This document shows, piece by piece, positions 26,688-37,094 of a DNA stretch of 40,420 bases. A program made the translations under genes and the position numbers. The DNA is taken from positions 1 through 40,420 of the forward strand of contig NZ_BCYQ01000022.1 in assembly GCF_001598275.1 (NCBI RefSeq), written 5' to 3'. The stretch is from Moraxella oblonga NBRC 102422. Its GTDB lineage: Bacteria > Pseudomonadota > Gammaproteobacteria > Pseudomonadales > Moraxellaceae. How positions within the stretch are numbered: position 1 is the stretch's first letter; every line of letters begins with the position of its first letter. Below the pieces are notes generated by a model that saw nothing but the letters and a program-made list of their open reading frames with translations, was not told the origin of the DNA and did not search any database.

Positions 26688-27431
26688 ATGAACACTCCCA
26701 GACTTGGCGTAAACATTGACCACATTGCCACCCTTCGTAATGCTCGGGGCGTGGATTATCCGTGTCCTGTGAAGGGGGCACTGATTTGTGAAAAGGCAGG
26801 GGCGGACGGCATTACCCTGCATTTGCGAGAAGACCGCCGTCATATCAAGGATGGCGATGTTTATGCCATAAAACAGGCAATTAGCATACCGATGAATCTA
26901 GAAATGGCGGTAACGGACGAAATGCTGTCCATTGCCCAAAATGTGCGTCCTGACTGGGTGTGCCTTGTGCCTGAAAAGCGTGAGGAGGTAACAACCGAGG
27001 GCGGTCTTGATGTGGTGAATAATGCCAAATTACCTAATTTTATCAAAGACTTACAAAACGCAGGTATCAAAGTCTCCCTTTTTATTGACCCTGATATTGC
27101 CCAAATCACCAAAGCCATTGAGCTTTCGGCAGATGCCATTGAGATTCATACAGGGGCGTTTGCGACTGCTTGGCTTGATGACAAACACCTTGCCAGTGTA
27201 GAGCTTGACCGTATTAAAATAGCCACCACTTTTGCCAAAGACAATGCTCCCCATTTAATTGTGAATGCAGGGCATGGTTTGACCACCGACAATGTCGCCC
27301 TAATTGCTCAGATTGAGGGTATTCATGAATTAAATATCGGTCATAGTATCATTGCCGACAGTGTTTTTTTGGGGCTTGATGGGGCGGTGAGAGCGATGCG
27401 AGAGGCTTTTTTTAAAGTAAGCAAATGTTAA
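26688..27431 (+). CDS. pdxJ: Pyridoxine 5'-phosphate synthase PdxJ
   Basis: A 247-aa TIM-barrel enzyme that condenses 1-deoxyxylulose 5-phosphate with 3-amino-2-oxopropyl phosphate in vitamin B6 synthesis. Conserved segments are [16 protein letters not shown] (about 6-21), [12 protein letters not shown] (about 43-54), [19 protein letters not shown] (about 89-107), [17 protein letters not shown] and [19 protein letters not shown] 26688 is chosen over the in-frame extension into recO because AAGGA lies seven bases upstream and the product then has the standard length (E. coli 243). Confidence 0.96.
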   Translation: MNTPRLGVNIDHIATLRNARGVDYPCPVKGALICEKAGADGITLHLREDRRHIKDGDVYAIKQAISIPMNLEMAVTDEMLSIAQNVRPDWVCLVPEKREEVTTEGGLDVVNNAKLPNFIKDLQNAGIKVSLFIDPDIAQITKAIELSADAIEIHTGAFATAWLDDKHLASVELDRIKIATTFAKDNAPHLIVNAGHGLTTDNVALIAQIEGIHELNIGHSIIADSVFLGLDGAVRAMREAFFKVSKC

Positions 27432-27520
27432 TATTTTACCGTTCATCATAAAAAATATGCGTTTCATTATTAAAATTTGAAATATTAATGTAATAAATCG
27501 TGTTTTTTATCAAAAAAAGG

Positions 27521-27535
27521 TTGTCAAATTGACAA
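27521..27535. promoter_or_regulatory. Palindrome upstream of the ompA-like gene
   Basis: TTGTCAA and TTGACAA are reverse complements separated by one A. It lies about 60 bases before the proposed -35 of the porin gene and could be an operator, or the TTGACA could be an alternative -35 without a good partner. Confidence 0.3.
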
Positions 27536-27582
27536 TTTACCGTTAAGCTAATAGCAAGGTGAGGATACCAATAAAGTTTTTG

Positions 27583-27612
27583 TTGGTATTTTGACAGGTT
27601 TAATGATAAAAT
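27583..27612 (+). promoter_or_regulatory. Probable promoter of the ompA-like gene
   Basis: -35 TTGGTA (27583-27588) and -10 TAAAAT (27607-27612) have an 18-base spacer. The leader of about 40 bases ends in a GGAGGA ribosome site. This fits a highly expressed porin. Confidence 0.5.
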
Positions 27613-27654
27613 ACTGGGCAATAATTTCAGTATTAATGTTCCTTGGAGGAATTT

Positions 27655-28977
27655 ATGAAGTTTAATAAAATCGCTTTGGCCATCTTTGCTACTGCAACAA
27701 CTACTGCTTTTGCAGGTGTTACTGTTACTCCACTTGTTGGTTATCAGTATCAAGACGAAGCACATGACAAGCAACGTGGTGTTTTCCATACTGGTAAGCA
27801 ACTTAACGATCAAAACAATCCTGCTGTCGTAAGCTTTCCTAAGGATGGTGGTGTTGCCCTAGAAAGCGACCTATACACAGGTCTTGCGTTGGGTGTGGAA
27901 GTTACTCCTGCCACCCAAGTTCAGATTGAATATGGTGTTACTGACACCGAAGCAAAAGCTTCTAAATATTCTTTAACCTTGGCTCCAGATGGTTCTAACA
28001 AATTTGATGCTAAAGAAGAAACTATTAGTGCCAACGTTTTGGTGGGGCTAGACCAGTTTACTGGCAACCACGATGCCAAATTCAAGCCTTATGCCCTAAT
28101 CGGTGGTGGTCAAGCCAAATATAAAGTAGAAAACCAAGTACATTATACGGCTAATGGTACTAACAATGCTGGTATTGTTGCTGGCACAGATGTTCCTGCT
28201 GGTACAGAGGTATCTTCATCTAAAGATACTATTGGTAATGTTGGTCTAGGTGCTCGTTACCTAATCAATGATGCTTTGGCGTTGCGTGGTGAAGTGCGCG
28301 GTGTTCACAACTTTGACAACAACTGGTGGGAAGCCCAAGCCCTAGCAGGTCTTGAAGTAACACTAGGTGGTCGTTTGGCGAATGCTGCGGCTGTTGCTCC
28401 TGTGTTGCCTGTTGAGCCAGTACCTACCCCTGTTGAGCCTATCCAAGTGCTAGACGACACTCCTGCTGTGGTTGATAGCGATATGGACGGTGTGGCTGAT
28501 CACCTAGACGCTTGCCCAGGCACTCCACGTAACGTTGTGGTAGATGCTCGTGGTTGCCCTGTGAAGGTAGATGTACGTGAAGACCTACGTCAAGAACTTC
28601 GTGTATTCTTTGACTATGATAAGTCAAACATCAAGCCACAATACCGTGAAGAAGTTGCCAAAGTTGCTGAACGTATGCGTGAATTCCCGAACGCAACTGC
28701 TGTTATTGAAGGTCACGCTTCTAAGGATAGCAAACGTTCTAACGCTAAGTACAACCAACGTCTGTCAGAAGCTCGTGCAAACGCTGTTAAATCTATGCTT
28801 TCTAACGAGTTCGGTATCGCACCTAACCGCTTGAATGCAGTAGGTTATGGTTTTGACCGCCCAGTAGCACCAAACGACACCGCAGAAGGCAAAGCAATGA
28901 ACCGCCGTGTTTATGCAGTTATCCAAGGTGATAAGGTAACTACTGTTGACCAAACCAAAGACATGGTTATCCGTTAA
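27655..28977 (+). CDS. OmpA family outer-membrane protein
   Basis: A 440-aa OmpA-type porin. The signal peptide is residues 1 to about 19 (cleavage after TAFA). An N-terminal eight-stranded-barrel-like region (about 20-235) is followed by a Pro/Val linker (VLPVEPVPTPVEPIQV) and a thrombospondin type 3-like acidic repeat, DSDMDGVADHLDACPGTP, with two Cys. The C-terminal peptidoglycan-binding OmpA domain (about 320-430) contains FFDYDKSNIKP, IEGHASKD and NQRLSEARANAVK. It links outer membrane and peptidoglycan and is likely a major surface protein. ATG 27655 has GGAGGA at six bases; an upstream TTG is ignored. Codon use is visibly biased toward the kind seen in highly expressed genes. It is the OprF/OmpA-like protein of Moraxellaceae. 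Confidence 0.92.
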   Translation: MKFNKIALAIFATATTTAFAGVTVTPLVGYQYQDEAHDKQRGVFHTGKQLNDQNNPAVVSFPKDGGVALESDLYTGLALGVEVTPATQVQIEYGVTDTEAKASKYSLTLAPDGSNKFDAKEETISANVLVGLDQFTGNHDAKFKPYALIGGGQAKYKVENQVHYTANGTNNAGIVAGTDVPAGTEVSSSKDTIGNVGLGARYLINDALALRGEVRGVHNFDNNWWEAQALAGLEVTLGGRLANAAAVAPVLPVEPVPTPVEPIQVLDDTPAVVDSDMDGVADHLDACPGTPRNVVVDARGCPVKVDVREDLRQELRVFFDYDKSNIKPQYREEVAKVAERMREFPNATAVIEGHASKDSKRSNAKYNQRLSEARANAVKSMLSNEFGIAPNRLNAVGYGFDRPVAPNDTAEGKAMNRRVYAVIQGDKVTTVDQTKDMVIR

Positions 28978-29002
28978 TCGTTATTGATTACGTTGCACAA
29001 AG

Positions 29003-29031
29003 AAACCACCCAAATTTTTGGGTGGTTTTTT
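29003..29031 (+). terminator. Terminator after the ompA-like gene
   Basis: AAACCACCCAAA and TTGGGTGGTTT form a strong stem with a short T loop and run into a T tract. Confidence 0.9.
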
Positions 29032-29067
29032 CTATTTACAAAATTCATGGGTTTTATCAAAAACTTA

Positions 29068-29076
29068 TGCTATAAT
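29068..29076 (+). promoter_or_regulatory. typA: Extended -10 promoter of typA
   Basis: TGCTATAAT is a perfect extended -10 element 69 bases before typA. The hexamer 17 bases upstream (TGGGTT) is a poor -35, as is usual for extended -10 promoters. Confidence 0.65.
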
Positions 29077-29144
29077 AGATAGCTTTTATATTTAACCTTT
29101 ATGTACTGGTTTTTTACCATACACCCAATTATTTTTGAGTTTTT

Positions 29145-30989
<1,845 letters not shown>

Positions 30990-30999
30990 AATGTTTTTT

Positions 31000-31034
31000 A
31001 AAATCCAATCCATGTCAATGTGGGTTGGATTTTT
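31000..31034 (+). terminator. Terminator after typA
   Basis: AAAATCCAATCCA pairs with TGGGTTGGATTTT (one bulge) around an 8-base loop and ends in Ts, 11 bases after the typA stop. Confidence 0.85.
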
Positions 31035-31098
31035 AATTTTATCAAATGTGTTTATTAATAAATCAATACAAAAAACCCAAGTAAATTACTAAGAATTA

Positions 31099-31107
31099 TG
31101 ATAGAAT
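31099..31107 (+). promoter_or_regulatory. mscL: Extended -10 promoter of mscL
   Basis: TGATAGAAT is an extended -10 about 105 bases before mscL. A start near 31114 would place the whole 31139-31196 hairpin in the leader. Confidence 0.5.
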
Positions 31108-31138
31108 GCACGCCGTTTTGTCATTGCCTTACTTTTTA

Positions 31139-31196
31139 AAGTGAATTGGGCAAATTGACAAGCAGTAATCGTCAATTTGCGATGGTTTTTTCACTT
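31139..31196 (+). promoter_or_regulatory. Long hairpin in the mscL leader
   Basis: GCAAATTGAC (31150-31159) and GTCAATTTGC (31171-31180) form a perfect 10-bp stem with an 11-base loop. AAGTGAA (31139-31145) and TTCACTT (31190-31196) form an outer helix that encloses a GG-T6 stretch. Inner and outer stems are stacked and end 16 bases before the mscL ATG. It may control translation or act as an attenuator. Confidence 0.55.
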
Positions 31197-31212
31197 AAAA
31201 AGAGTTTAGTTT

Positions 31213-31650
31213 ATGAGTATTATCCAAGAATTTAAAGAATTTGCTGTCAAAGGCAATGTAATGGATTTGGCGGTCGGTGTTATCATTGGCGGTGCATTTG
31301 GCAAAATCACCACATCTTTGGTTGATGATGTTATCATGCCTGTGATTTCGGCGATTATGGGTGGCAAGATTGATTTTACCAATATGTTTGTTACACTTGG
31401 CGAAGTGCCAGAGGGTACAGCGATGACTTATGCTGCCCTAAAAGAAGCAGGTGTGCCAGTGCTTGCGTATGGTAACTTTATCACCATTTTGATTAATTTT
31501 ATCATTTTGGCATTCATTGTATTTATGCTTGTAAAAGGTATGAATAAGATGCGTAAGCAAGCAGAGCCTGAGCCAGCACCAGAAGCACCAGCCGAACCCT
31601 CAGAAGAAGTACTGTTGTTGCGTGAGATTAGTGCTAAGTTGAGCAAATAA
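31213..31650 (+). CDS. mscL: Large-conductance mechanosensitive channel MscL
   Basis: A 145-aa channel that opens under extreme membrane tension and releases solutes on hypo-osmotic shock. The N-terminal amphipathic helix [22 protein letters not shown] leads to TM1 (about 18-42, [22 protein letters not shown]) and TM2 (about 76-98, [21 protein letters not shown]). The C-terminal cytoplasmic helix follows an Ala/Pro/Glu-rich linker. The length is slightly above E. coli (136). Confidence 0.96.
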   Translation: MSIIQEFKEFAVKGNVMDLAVGVIIGGAFGKITTSLVDDVIMPVISAIMGGKIDFTNMFVTLGEVPEGTAMTYAALKEAGVPVLAYGNFITILINFIILAFIVFMLVKGMNKMRKQAEPEPAPEAPAEPSEEVLLLREISAKLSK

Positions 31651-32517
<867 letters not shown>

Positions 32518-32551
32518 TTGCAAAAAGTAACAATTTTCTTTGAGGCTGTAC

Positions 32552-32580
32552 TTGTGCTTGGTAATAAAATGTGATAAATT
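32552..32580 (+). promoter_or_regulatory. Possible promoter of the Ter cluster
   Basis: TTGTGC (32552-32557), a 17-base spacer and TAAATT (32575-32580) preceded by TGA as an extended -10. It lies 36 bases before the first terD, which has its own strong GGAGG ribosome site. Confidence 0.4.
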
Positions 32581-32616
32581 CCATACGATTTCGGTAGTTA
32601 TCATTAAGGAGGCATT

Positions 32617-33195
32617 ATGGCAATTTCACTTAACAAAGGCGGTAATCTTTCCCTCTCCAAAACCGACCCAAGCCTTACCAAACTGGTTATTGGCTTAGGT
32701 TGGGACGTGAGAGTGACTTCTGGACAGGATTTTGATTTGGACGCTTCTGTCTTCTTACTAAATAGCACAGGCAAAGTGCGTGGCGACCACGACTTTATTT
32801 TTTATAATCAACTAAAATCTACTGATGGGGCGGTGGAGCATACAGGCGACAACCGCACAGGGGCAGGCGATGGCGATGATGAAGTCATCAAGGTAGATTT
32901 AAGCCGTGTTTCCCCAGATGTGGATAAGATTGCCATCACCGTTACCATTCACGATGCCCAGATTCGCGGACAAAACTTTGGGCAAGTCGCCAACGCCTTT
33001 ATTCGTCTGGTCAATGAGCAAACAGGCACAGAAGTGGTGAGGTTTGACCTAGCAGAGGATTATTCGGTGGAGACAGCGATGGTCTTTGGTGAGGTCTATC
33101 GCTACAATGGCGAATGGAAATTCCGTGCGGTGGGTCAAGGCTACTCTGGTGGACTGGCTGCCATGTGCCATCAGTACGGCATTCAAATTGGTTGA
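32617..33195 (+). CDS. terD: TerD family protein 1 (canonical Ca2+ site)
   Basis: A 192-aa TerD-domain protein, predicted cytoplasmic. Both acidic clusters of the TerD calcium-binding fold are intact: DLDASVFLL (40-48) and [13 protein letters not shown] (77-89). The C-terminal signature [20 protein letters not shown] is near residue 160. TerD proteins bind Ca2+ and are linked to membrane-associated stress, phage and tellurite responses. It has its own promoter-like sequence, AAGGAGG ribosome site and terminator, so it may be expressed independently of the rest of the cluster. TerE is an equally good name; the two are paralogues. Confidence 0.93.
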   Translation: MAISLNKGGNLSLSKTDPSLTKLVIGLGWDVRVTSGQDFDLDASVFLLNSTGKVRGDHDFIFYNQLKSTDGAVEHTGDNRTGAGDGDDEVIKVDLSRVSPDVDKIAITVTIHDAQIRGQNFGQVANAFIRLVNEQTGTEVVRFDLAEDYSVETAMVFGEVYRYNGEWKFRAVGQGYSGGLAAMCHQYGIQIG

Positions 33196-33260
33196 GCTTT
33201 TGGATGGTGATTTAAGGACGATTTTGTGAGTGTCTTTAAATTTGATTGTATTTATTGATA

Positions 33261-33288
33261 AAAAGTGGTCATTTATTGCCACTTTTTT
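33261..33288 (+). terminator. Terminator after terD 1
   Basis: AAAAGTGG (33261-33268) and CCACTTTT (33279-33286) form an 8-bp stem with a 10-base loop, then further Ts. Confidence 0.82.
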
Positions 33289-33324
33289 CATATTTTCATG
33301 ACTTATTTTTGGAAATTGTCATCT

Positions 33325-34392
33325 ATGATGAAACACCTAAAACATTTTTATTTTGACATCGTCTTTACGGTGGTCGCTCTGTTACTGGCGGGCTATTGGG
33401 GCTTTACGCACGGCGGAGCAAATGCTTTGTTTACCGCTATGTTCATCGCCCTTGTCTTGGCATTGATGGAGATTTCTTTATCTTTTGATAATGCGGTGGT
33501 CAACGCTTCTATTTTAAAGCATTGGGACAAATTTTGGAAAACCATCTTTTTGACGGTGGGTATGATTATTGCCGTCTTTGGCATGCGTTTGGTGTTCCCC
33601 ATTGTCATTGTGGCGGTAACGGCGGATATGGGAATGAAAGAAGTGGTGGATTTGGCACTACACAATCCAACCGCTTATTCTGAAAAACTGATGGCACACC
33701 ACGCTGAAATTTCGGCATTTGGTGGTATGTTTTTGCTACTTGTGTTTTTGAACTTTGTGTTTGATGATAAAGAAATCCATTGGTTTGGCTGGCTTGAAAA
33801 AAGACTTGCCAAATTGGGCAAGGTTGATGCAATGAGCGTCTTTGTGGCGATTGTGGCATTGATGATTTCGCTTACTTGGGTGGACGAAGCTCACAAGGCG
33901 GTTGTTTTGATGGCAGGCGTGTGGGGCATTTTGATTTATATGGGGGTTAATGTACTCTCAACACTACTAGAAGGCGATGAAGATGGCGATGGCAAGGTAG
34001 ATGGTAATGAAGTGGCAGGGGCGGTCGCCAAAGGCGGTATCGCAGGCTTTTTGTACCTAGAAGTGTTAGATGCGTCATTTAGTTTTGATGGGGTGATTGG
34101 GGCATTTGCCATTACCAACGATGTGGTGATTATTATGATTGGGCTTGCCATTGGTGCAATGTTTGTGCGGTCAATGACCATTTTCCTTGTAGAAAAAGGC
34201 ACGCTTGATGAATTTGTCTATTTAGAACACGGTGCCCATTATGCCATTGGGGCGTTGGCGGTTATTATGCTGTTGTCTATGAAATTTCATATTCCAGAGA
34301 TTATCACAGGCTTGATTGGCATTGCCTTTATTGTGGCATCGGTCATTGGTTCTATTAAGTATCGCAAAGAAAACCCCAAAATCGGCGATTAA
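33325..34392 (+). CDS. TerC-like (DUF475) membrane protein with an EF-hand loop
   Basis: A 355-aa integral membrane protein with about eight spans, of the TerC/DUF475 type. The two conserved acidic membrane motifs are LSFDNAVV (about residue 51-58) and SFSFDGVIG (about 250-258). A cytosolic or periplasmic loop carries DEDGDGKVDGNE at about 218-229, a perfect 12-residue EF-hand calcium loop. Start ATG 33325 is chosen because GGAAA lies upstream; a farther in-frame ATG at 33298 sits next to the terD 1 terminator. TerC proteins act with TerD in metal and stress responses, and related ones export manganese. In this cluster it is the likely membrane anchor. Confidence 0.88.
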   Translation: MMKHLKHFYFDIVFTVVALLLAGYWGFTHGGANALFTAMFIALVLALMEISLSFDNAVVNASILKHWDKFWKTIFLTVGMIIAVFGMRLVFPIVIVAVTADMGMKEVVDLALHNPTAYSEKLMAHHAEISAFGGMFLLLVFLNFVFDDKEIHWFGWLEKRLAKLGKVDAMSVFVAIVALMISLTWVDEAHKAVVLMAGVWGILIYMGVNVLSTLLEGDEDGDGKVDGNEVAGAVAKGGIAGFLYLEVLDASFSFDGVIGAFAITNDVVIIMIGLAIGAMFVRSMTIFLVEKGTLDEFVYLEHGAHYAIGALAVIMLLSMKFHIPEIITGLIGIAFIVASVIGSIKYRKENPKIGD

Positions 34393-34412
34393 CATAACGT
34401 AACAAAAATGCC

Positions 34413-34440
34413 TTGCAAAAGTGTTGGATTTTGTTATAGT
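34413..34440 (+). promoter_or_regulatory. Promoter of terD 2 and the downstream Ter genes
   Basis: -35 TTGCAA (34413-34418), 16 bases, -10 TATAGT (34435-34440), the latter preceded by TGT so that it is also an extended -10. The predicted start lies inside the left arm of the following terminator. Confidence 0.7.
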
Positions 34441-34442
34441 AG

Positions 34443-34468
34443 AACGTGAGTTTTGACTCACGTTTTTT
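34443..34468 (+). terminator. Terminator placed on the terD 2 promoter start
   Basis: AACGTGAGT (34443-34451) and ACTCACGTT (34456-34464) make a perfect 9-bp stem with a 4-base loop, followed by Ts. It begins three bases after the -10 of the preceding promoter, so it should stop read-through from the TerC gene but not a transcript starting at the promoter, which would lack part of the left arm. Confidence 0.85.
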
Positions 34469-34489
34469 ATTTGTAATTAAGGAAAAGTT

Positions 34490-35065
34490 ATGGCGATTAG
34501 CTTAACCAAAGGTGGTAATGTAAACCTATCCAAAGAAGCTCCAACCCTGTCCCAAATGACTGTTGGTTTGGGTTGGAATCCTCGTGCCACAGATGGTCAG
34601 CCGTTTGATTTGGACGCTGTGGCGTTTTTGGTCAAAGAAGATGGCAAAGTCCGTACCGACAGTGATTTTATCTTTTTTAACAACCTAAAATCAGTTGATG
34701 GCTCAGTAGCACACGCAGGCGACAACCGTACAGGCGAGGGTGCTGGCGATGATGAAGTCATCAAAGTGGATTTGACAAAAGTGCCTGCTGATGTTGCCAA
34801 AGTAGTATTTTGTGCGGTGATTTATGAAGGGCAAGCACGCAATCAAAATTTTGGTCAAGTGGGTAATGCCTACATTCGCATTGTCAATACACAAGGTGGC
34901 AGTGAAGTGGCTCGCTATGATTTGTCCGAAGACAGCTCTACTGAAACGGCGATGATTTTTGGGGAATTGTACAGACACAATGGCGAGTGGAAATTCCGTG
35001 CCGTAGGTCAAGGTTTTGCAGGTGGGCTTGGAGCATTGGCAAGCTCGCACGGCGTGGTGGTATAA
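34490..35065 (+). CDS. terD: TerD family protein 2 (canonical Ca2+ site)
   Basis: A 191-aa TerD protein. The acidic calcium clusters are DLDAVAFLV (40-48) and [13 protein letters not shown] (77-89), the latter with one Asp fewer than its paralogues. The C-terminal signature is [20 protein letters not shown]. It is the closest paralogue of the protein at 32617 in layout and length. TAAGGAAAAG precedes the ATG. A terminator-like hairpin follows, so downstream genes may be partly uncoupled. Confidence 0.93.
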   Translation: MAISLTKGGNVNLSKEAPTLSQMTVGLGWNPRATDGQPFDLDAVAFLVKEDGKVRTDSDFIFFNNLKSVDGSVAHAGDNRTGEGAGDDEVIKVDLTKVPADVAKVVFCAVIYEGQARNQNFGQVGNAYIRIVNTQGGSEVARYDLSEDSSTETAMIFGELYRHNGEWKFRAVGQGFAGGLGALASSHGVVV

Positions 35066-35081
35066 GTTATTGCTTAAAAGC

Positions 35082-35113
35082 AAAAAAGAGTAAGTTTTTG
35101 CTTGCTCTTTTTT
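35082..35113 (+). terminator. Terminator after terD 2
   Basis: AAAAAAGAGTAAG pairs with CTTGCTCTTTTTT (one mismatch) around a T-rich loop, 17 bases after the terD 2 stop. Confidence 0.82.
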
Positions 35114-35137
35114 ATTAAGAAAATGCGAAGGAAACTT

Positions 35138-35896
35138 ATGACCGTAACTTTTACTTTATTGGGTGAAAATGAACCCTTTTTACATTGCAATCTAAAACAA
35201 GGCGACATTGTTCATTGCGAGGCAAACGCAATGGTCATGATGGAAAGCAACCTTGAACTTAAAGGTTCTCTACAAGGCGGTATCATGCAAGCCTTGATGA
35301 GACGATTTGCCAATGGTGAGTCGTTGTTTCAACAAAAAATTGAGGCGGTGCGAGGCGAGGGCGATTGTCTGCTTGCCCCAACGCTTGATGGCGATATGCA
35401 AATCCTTGATGTGGGCGGTGTTCAGTACACCTTATCTGATGGGGCATTTGTGGCAAGCTCTGGTACGGTGGACATTAAGGCAAGCATTAACAGCAGTCTG
35501 GGTGGAGCAGTTTTTGGTGATACAGGCGGATTTATGGTCATGCGTACCGAAGGGTATGGGCAAGTTGTGGTATCAGGCTTTGGCTCGCTATTTGAAATTG
35601 AGGTTACGCCTGATAAACCTGTACTGATTGATAATGGTCATGTAGTATGTTGGGATAGCCGTTTACAGTATGAATTATCAGTCTCCACCAGTCAAAGCAA
35701 AGGCTTTTTGGGCAATATCATCAATTCTGTAACCAGTGGCGAGGGCATGGTGCTAAAATTTAGCGGTGCTGGCAAAGTGGTCTTATGCTCACGCAACCGT
35801 GATAATTATCAAGGCTGGCTAAGTAAGGTGTTAGGCTCTGGCAATAGCGGTAGTGGCACAAGCGGTGGCGGTTTGCTTGGTGGGCTTTTGACTTAA
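35138..35896 (+). CDS. AIM24/TIGR00266 family protein
   Basis: A 252-aa beta-rich protein of the AIM24 (TIGR00266) family. Typical features are LKQGDIVHCEANAMVMME (about 19-36), ELKGSLQGGIMQALMRR, the ARxGDCLLAP-like GEGDCLLAPTLDGDMQIL (about 72-89), FMVMRTEGYGQVVVSGFGSL and DNGHVVCWDSRLQYELS. A GSGEGMVLKFSG-like segment lies near the end. It ends in a Gly/Ser tail closing GGGLLGGLLT. The family has no firm bacterial function but often co-occurs with TerD proteins. ATG 35138 is chosen because AAGGAA lies seven bases upstream; an upstream in-frame start lies in the terminator. Confidence 0.85.
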   Translation: MTVTFTLLGENEPFLHCNLKQGDIVHCEANAMVMMESNLELKGSLQGGIMQALMRRFANGESLFQQKIEAVRGEGDCLLAPTLDGDMQILDVGGVQYTLSDGAFVASSGTVDIKASINSSLGGAVFGDTGGFMVMRTEGYGQVVVSGFGSLFEIEVTPDKPVLIDNGHVVCWDSRLQYELSVSTSQSKGFLGNIINSVTSGEGMVLKFSGAGKVVLCSRNRDNYQGWLSKVLGSGNSGSGTSGGGLLGGLLT

Positions 35897-35925
35897 ATGT
35901 CAGCCAATTTACAAATGGAGTTAAA

Positions 35926-36306
35926 ATGAGTTATTATACAATGGTTGCCTTCACTTGGGACGATAGAGAGTACCAAGCCAAGCACAATCAACCATTTTCT
36001 TTTGAATTGGTAAAACCAATCGCAGAGGAATGGGCTATTGAATATGATTGTAGTGTTGAAGGGGTGCTTGAAGACCTAGAAATAATGATGAAAGGCACTT
36101 GGTCTACGGGCTTTAATGGGTTGTATGCAGGGCTTATTTTAAATTTATTTGATACCATATCAGAGAAATTTCCTGACGTTCGTTTTATCGTTCGGGGTAT
36201 GGGCGAAGAGTATACTGATTTGTGGTTGCGTGAATTATTGGCAGGCAAATGTTTGTTTGGCGTTGGACCATTTGAACGTGATGAAGAAAGTGGTTGGCGT
36301 GAATAA
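35926..36306 (+). CDS. Unrecognised 126-aa protein in the Ter cluster
   Basis: A 126-aa acidic, soluble protein with no signal peptide. It contains MSYYTMVAFTWDD at the start, a predicted helical middle (EEWAIEYDCSVEGVLEDLEIMMK) and a conserved-looking end (FIVRGMGEEYTDLWLRELLAGK). I do not recognise its family. A GGAG ribosome site precedes the ATG. It lies between the AIM24-like gene and the third terD, in the same direction, which suggests a role in the same system. Possible roles such as an adaptor or immunity protein are speculation. Confidence 0.7.
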   Translation: MSYYTMVAFTWDDREYQAKHNQPFSFELVKPIAEEWAIEYDCSVEGVLEDLEIMMKGTWSTGFNGLYAGLILNLFDTISEKFPDVRFIVRGMGEEYTDLWLRELLAGKCLFGVGPFERDEESGWRE

Positions 36307-36408
36307 TTCGTAGGAATGAATGACAATTTACCCATACAAATTGTACCAAATATTGAATTTGGCGTGTTTGATTTTAACATTTTTTTTAACAAGTAATAGG
36401 AGTTTATT

Positions 36409-37005
36409 ATGGCAGTAAATTTGCAAAAAGGTCAAAAAATCTCTTTGGAAAAAGAGGCAGGTAGCACGCTTACCCAAGTCAAAATGGGCTTGGGTTGGGA
36501 CGTTGCCAAATCTAGCGGTGGCGGATTTTTGGGTGGACTGTTTGGTGGTGGAAGTAATGACAGCATTGACCTAGATGCGTCAGTGATTCTGTTTAACGAA
36601 CAAAAACAGCCTGTGGATGTCGTATATTTTGGACAACTACAATCCAAAGATGGCTCAATCACGCACTCTGGCGATAACCGCACAGGGGCAGGCGATGGTG
36701 ATGATGAGGTGATTACTGTCAATTTATCGTCTGTGCCAGCAGGCGTGCAGTCACTTGTTTTTACAGTCAATAGTTTTACAGGGCAGTCATTTGAAAAAGT
36801 TGCCAATGCTTATTGTCGTATCCTTAATGGGACAAATAACAGCGAAATCGCTCGTTACTATTTGTCAGCACAAGGCTCACACACCGCCATGGTGATGGCA
36901 AAAGTCTATCGTCATAATGGCGAATGGAAAATGCACGCCATTGGTGAGACTATGAATGGGCGTACTTTTAATGAATTGATACCTGCGATTTTACCGCACA
37001 TCTAA
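36409..37005 (+). CDS. terD: TerD family protein 3 with glycine-rich insertion
   Basis: A 198-aa TerD protein with intact acidic clusters DLDASVILF (54-62) and [13 protein letters not shown] (88-100). Between the first strand (MGLGWDVAKS) and the calcium cluster it carries an insertion of about 14 residues, SGGGFLGGLFGGGS (36-49), absent from the other two. The insertion resembles the GGGLLGGLL tail of the AIM24-like protein encoded upstream. AGGAG lies eight bases before the ATG. A terminator follows. Confidence 0.92.
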   Translation: MAVNLQKGQKISLEKEAGSTLTQVKMGLGWDVAKSSGGGFLGGLFGGGSNDSIDLDASVILFNEQKQPVDVVYFGQLQSKDGSITHSGDNRTGAGDGDDEVITVNLSSVPAGVQSLVFTVNSFTGQSFEKVANAYCRILNGTNNSEIARYYLSAQGSHTAMVMAKVYRHNGEWKMHAIGETMNGRTFNELIPAILPHI

Positions 37006-37015
37006 GCCATGTTGT

Positions 37016-37044
37016 AAAAACCGTCAAGTAATTTGGCGGTTTTT
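37016..37044 (+). terminator. Terminator after terD 3
   Basis: AAAACCGTCAA pairs with TTGGCGGTTTT (one wobble) with a short loop, followed by further Ts. Confidence 0.85.
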
Positions 37045-37094
37045 GGTTTTTTTGGGTGAAATCTTTTTATTTTTAAGCATTGTAAGGACATATC

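Noticed and set aside
36314-36394. A 26-codon open frame with a nearby AGGA between the 126-aa gene and terD 3
   Set aside because: Too short to support, no recognisable motif, and the spacing of the AGGA to its ATG is too small.
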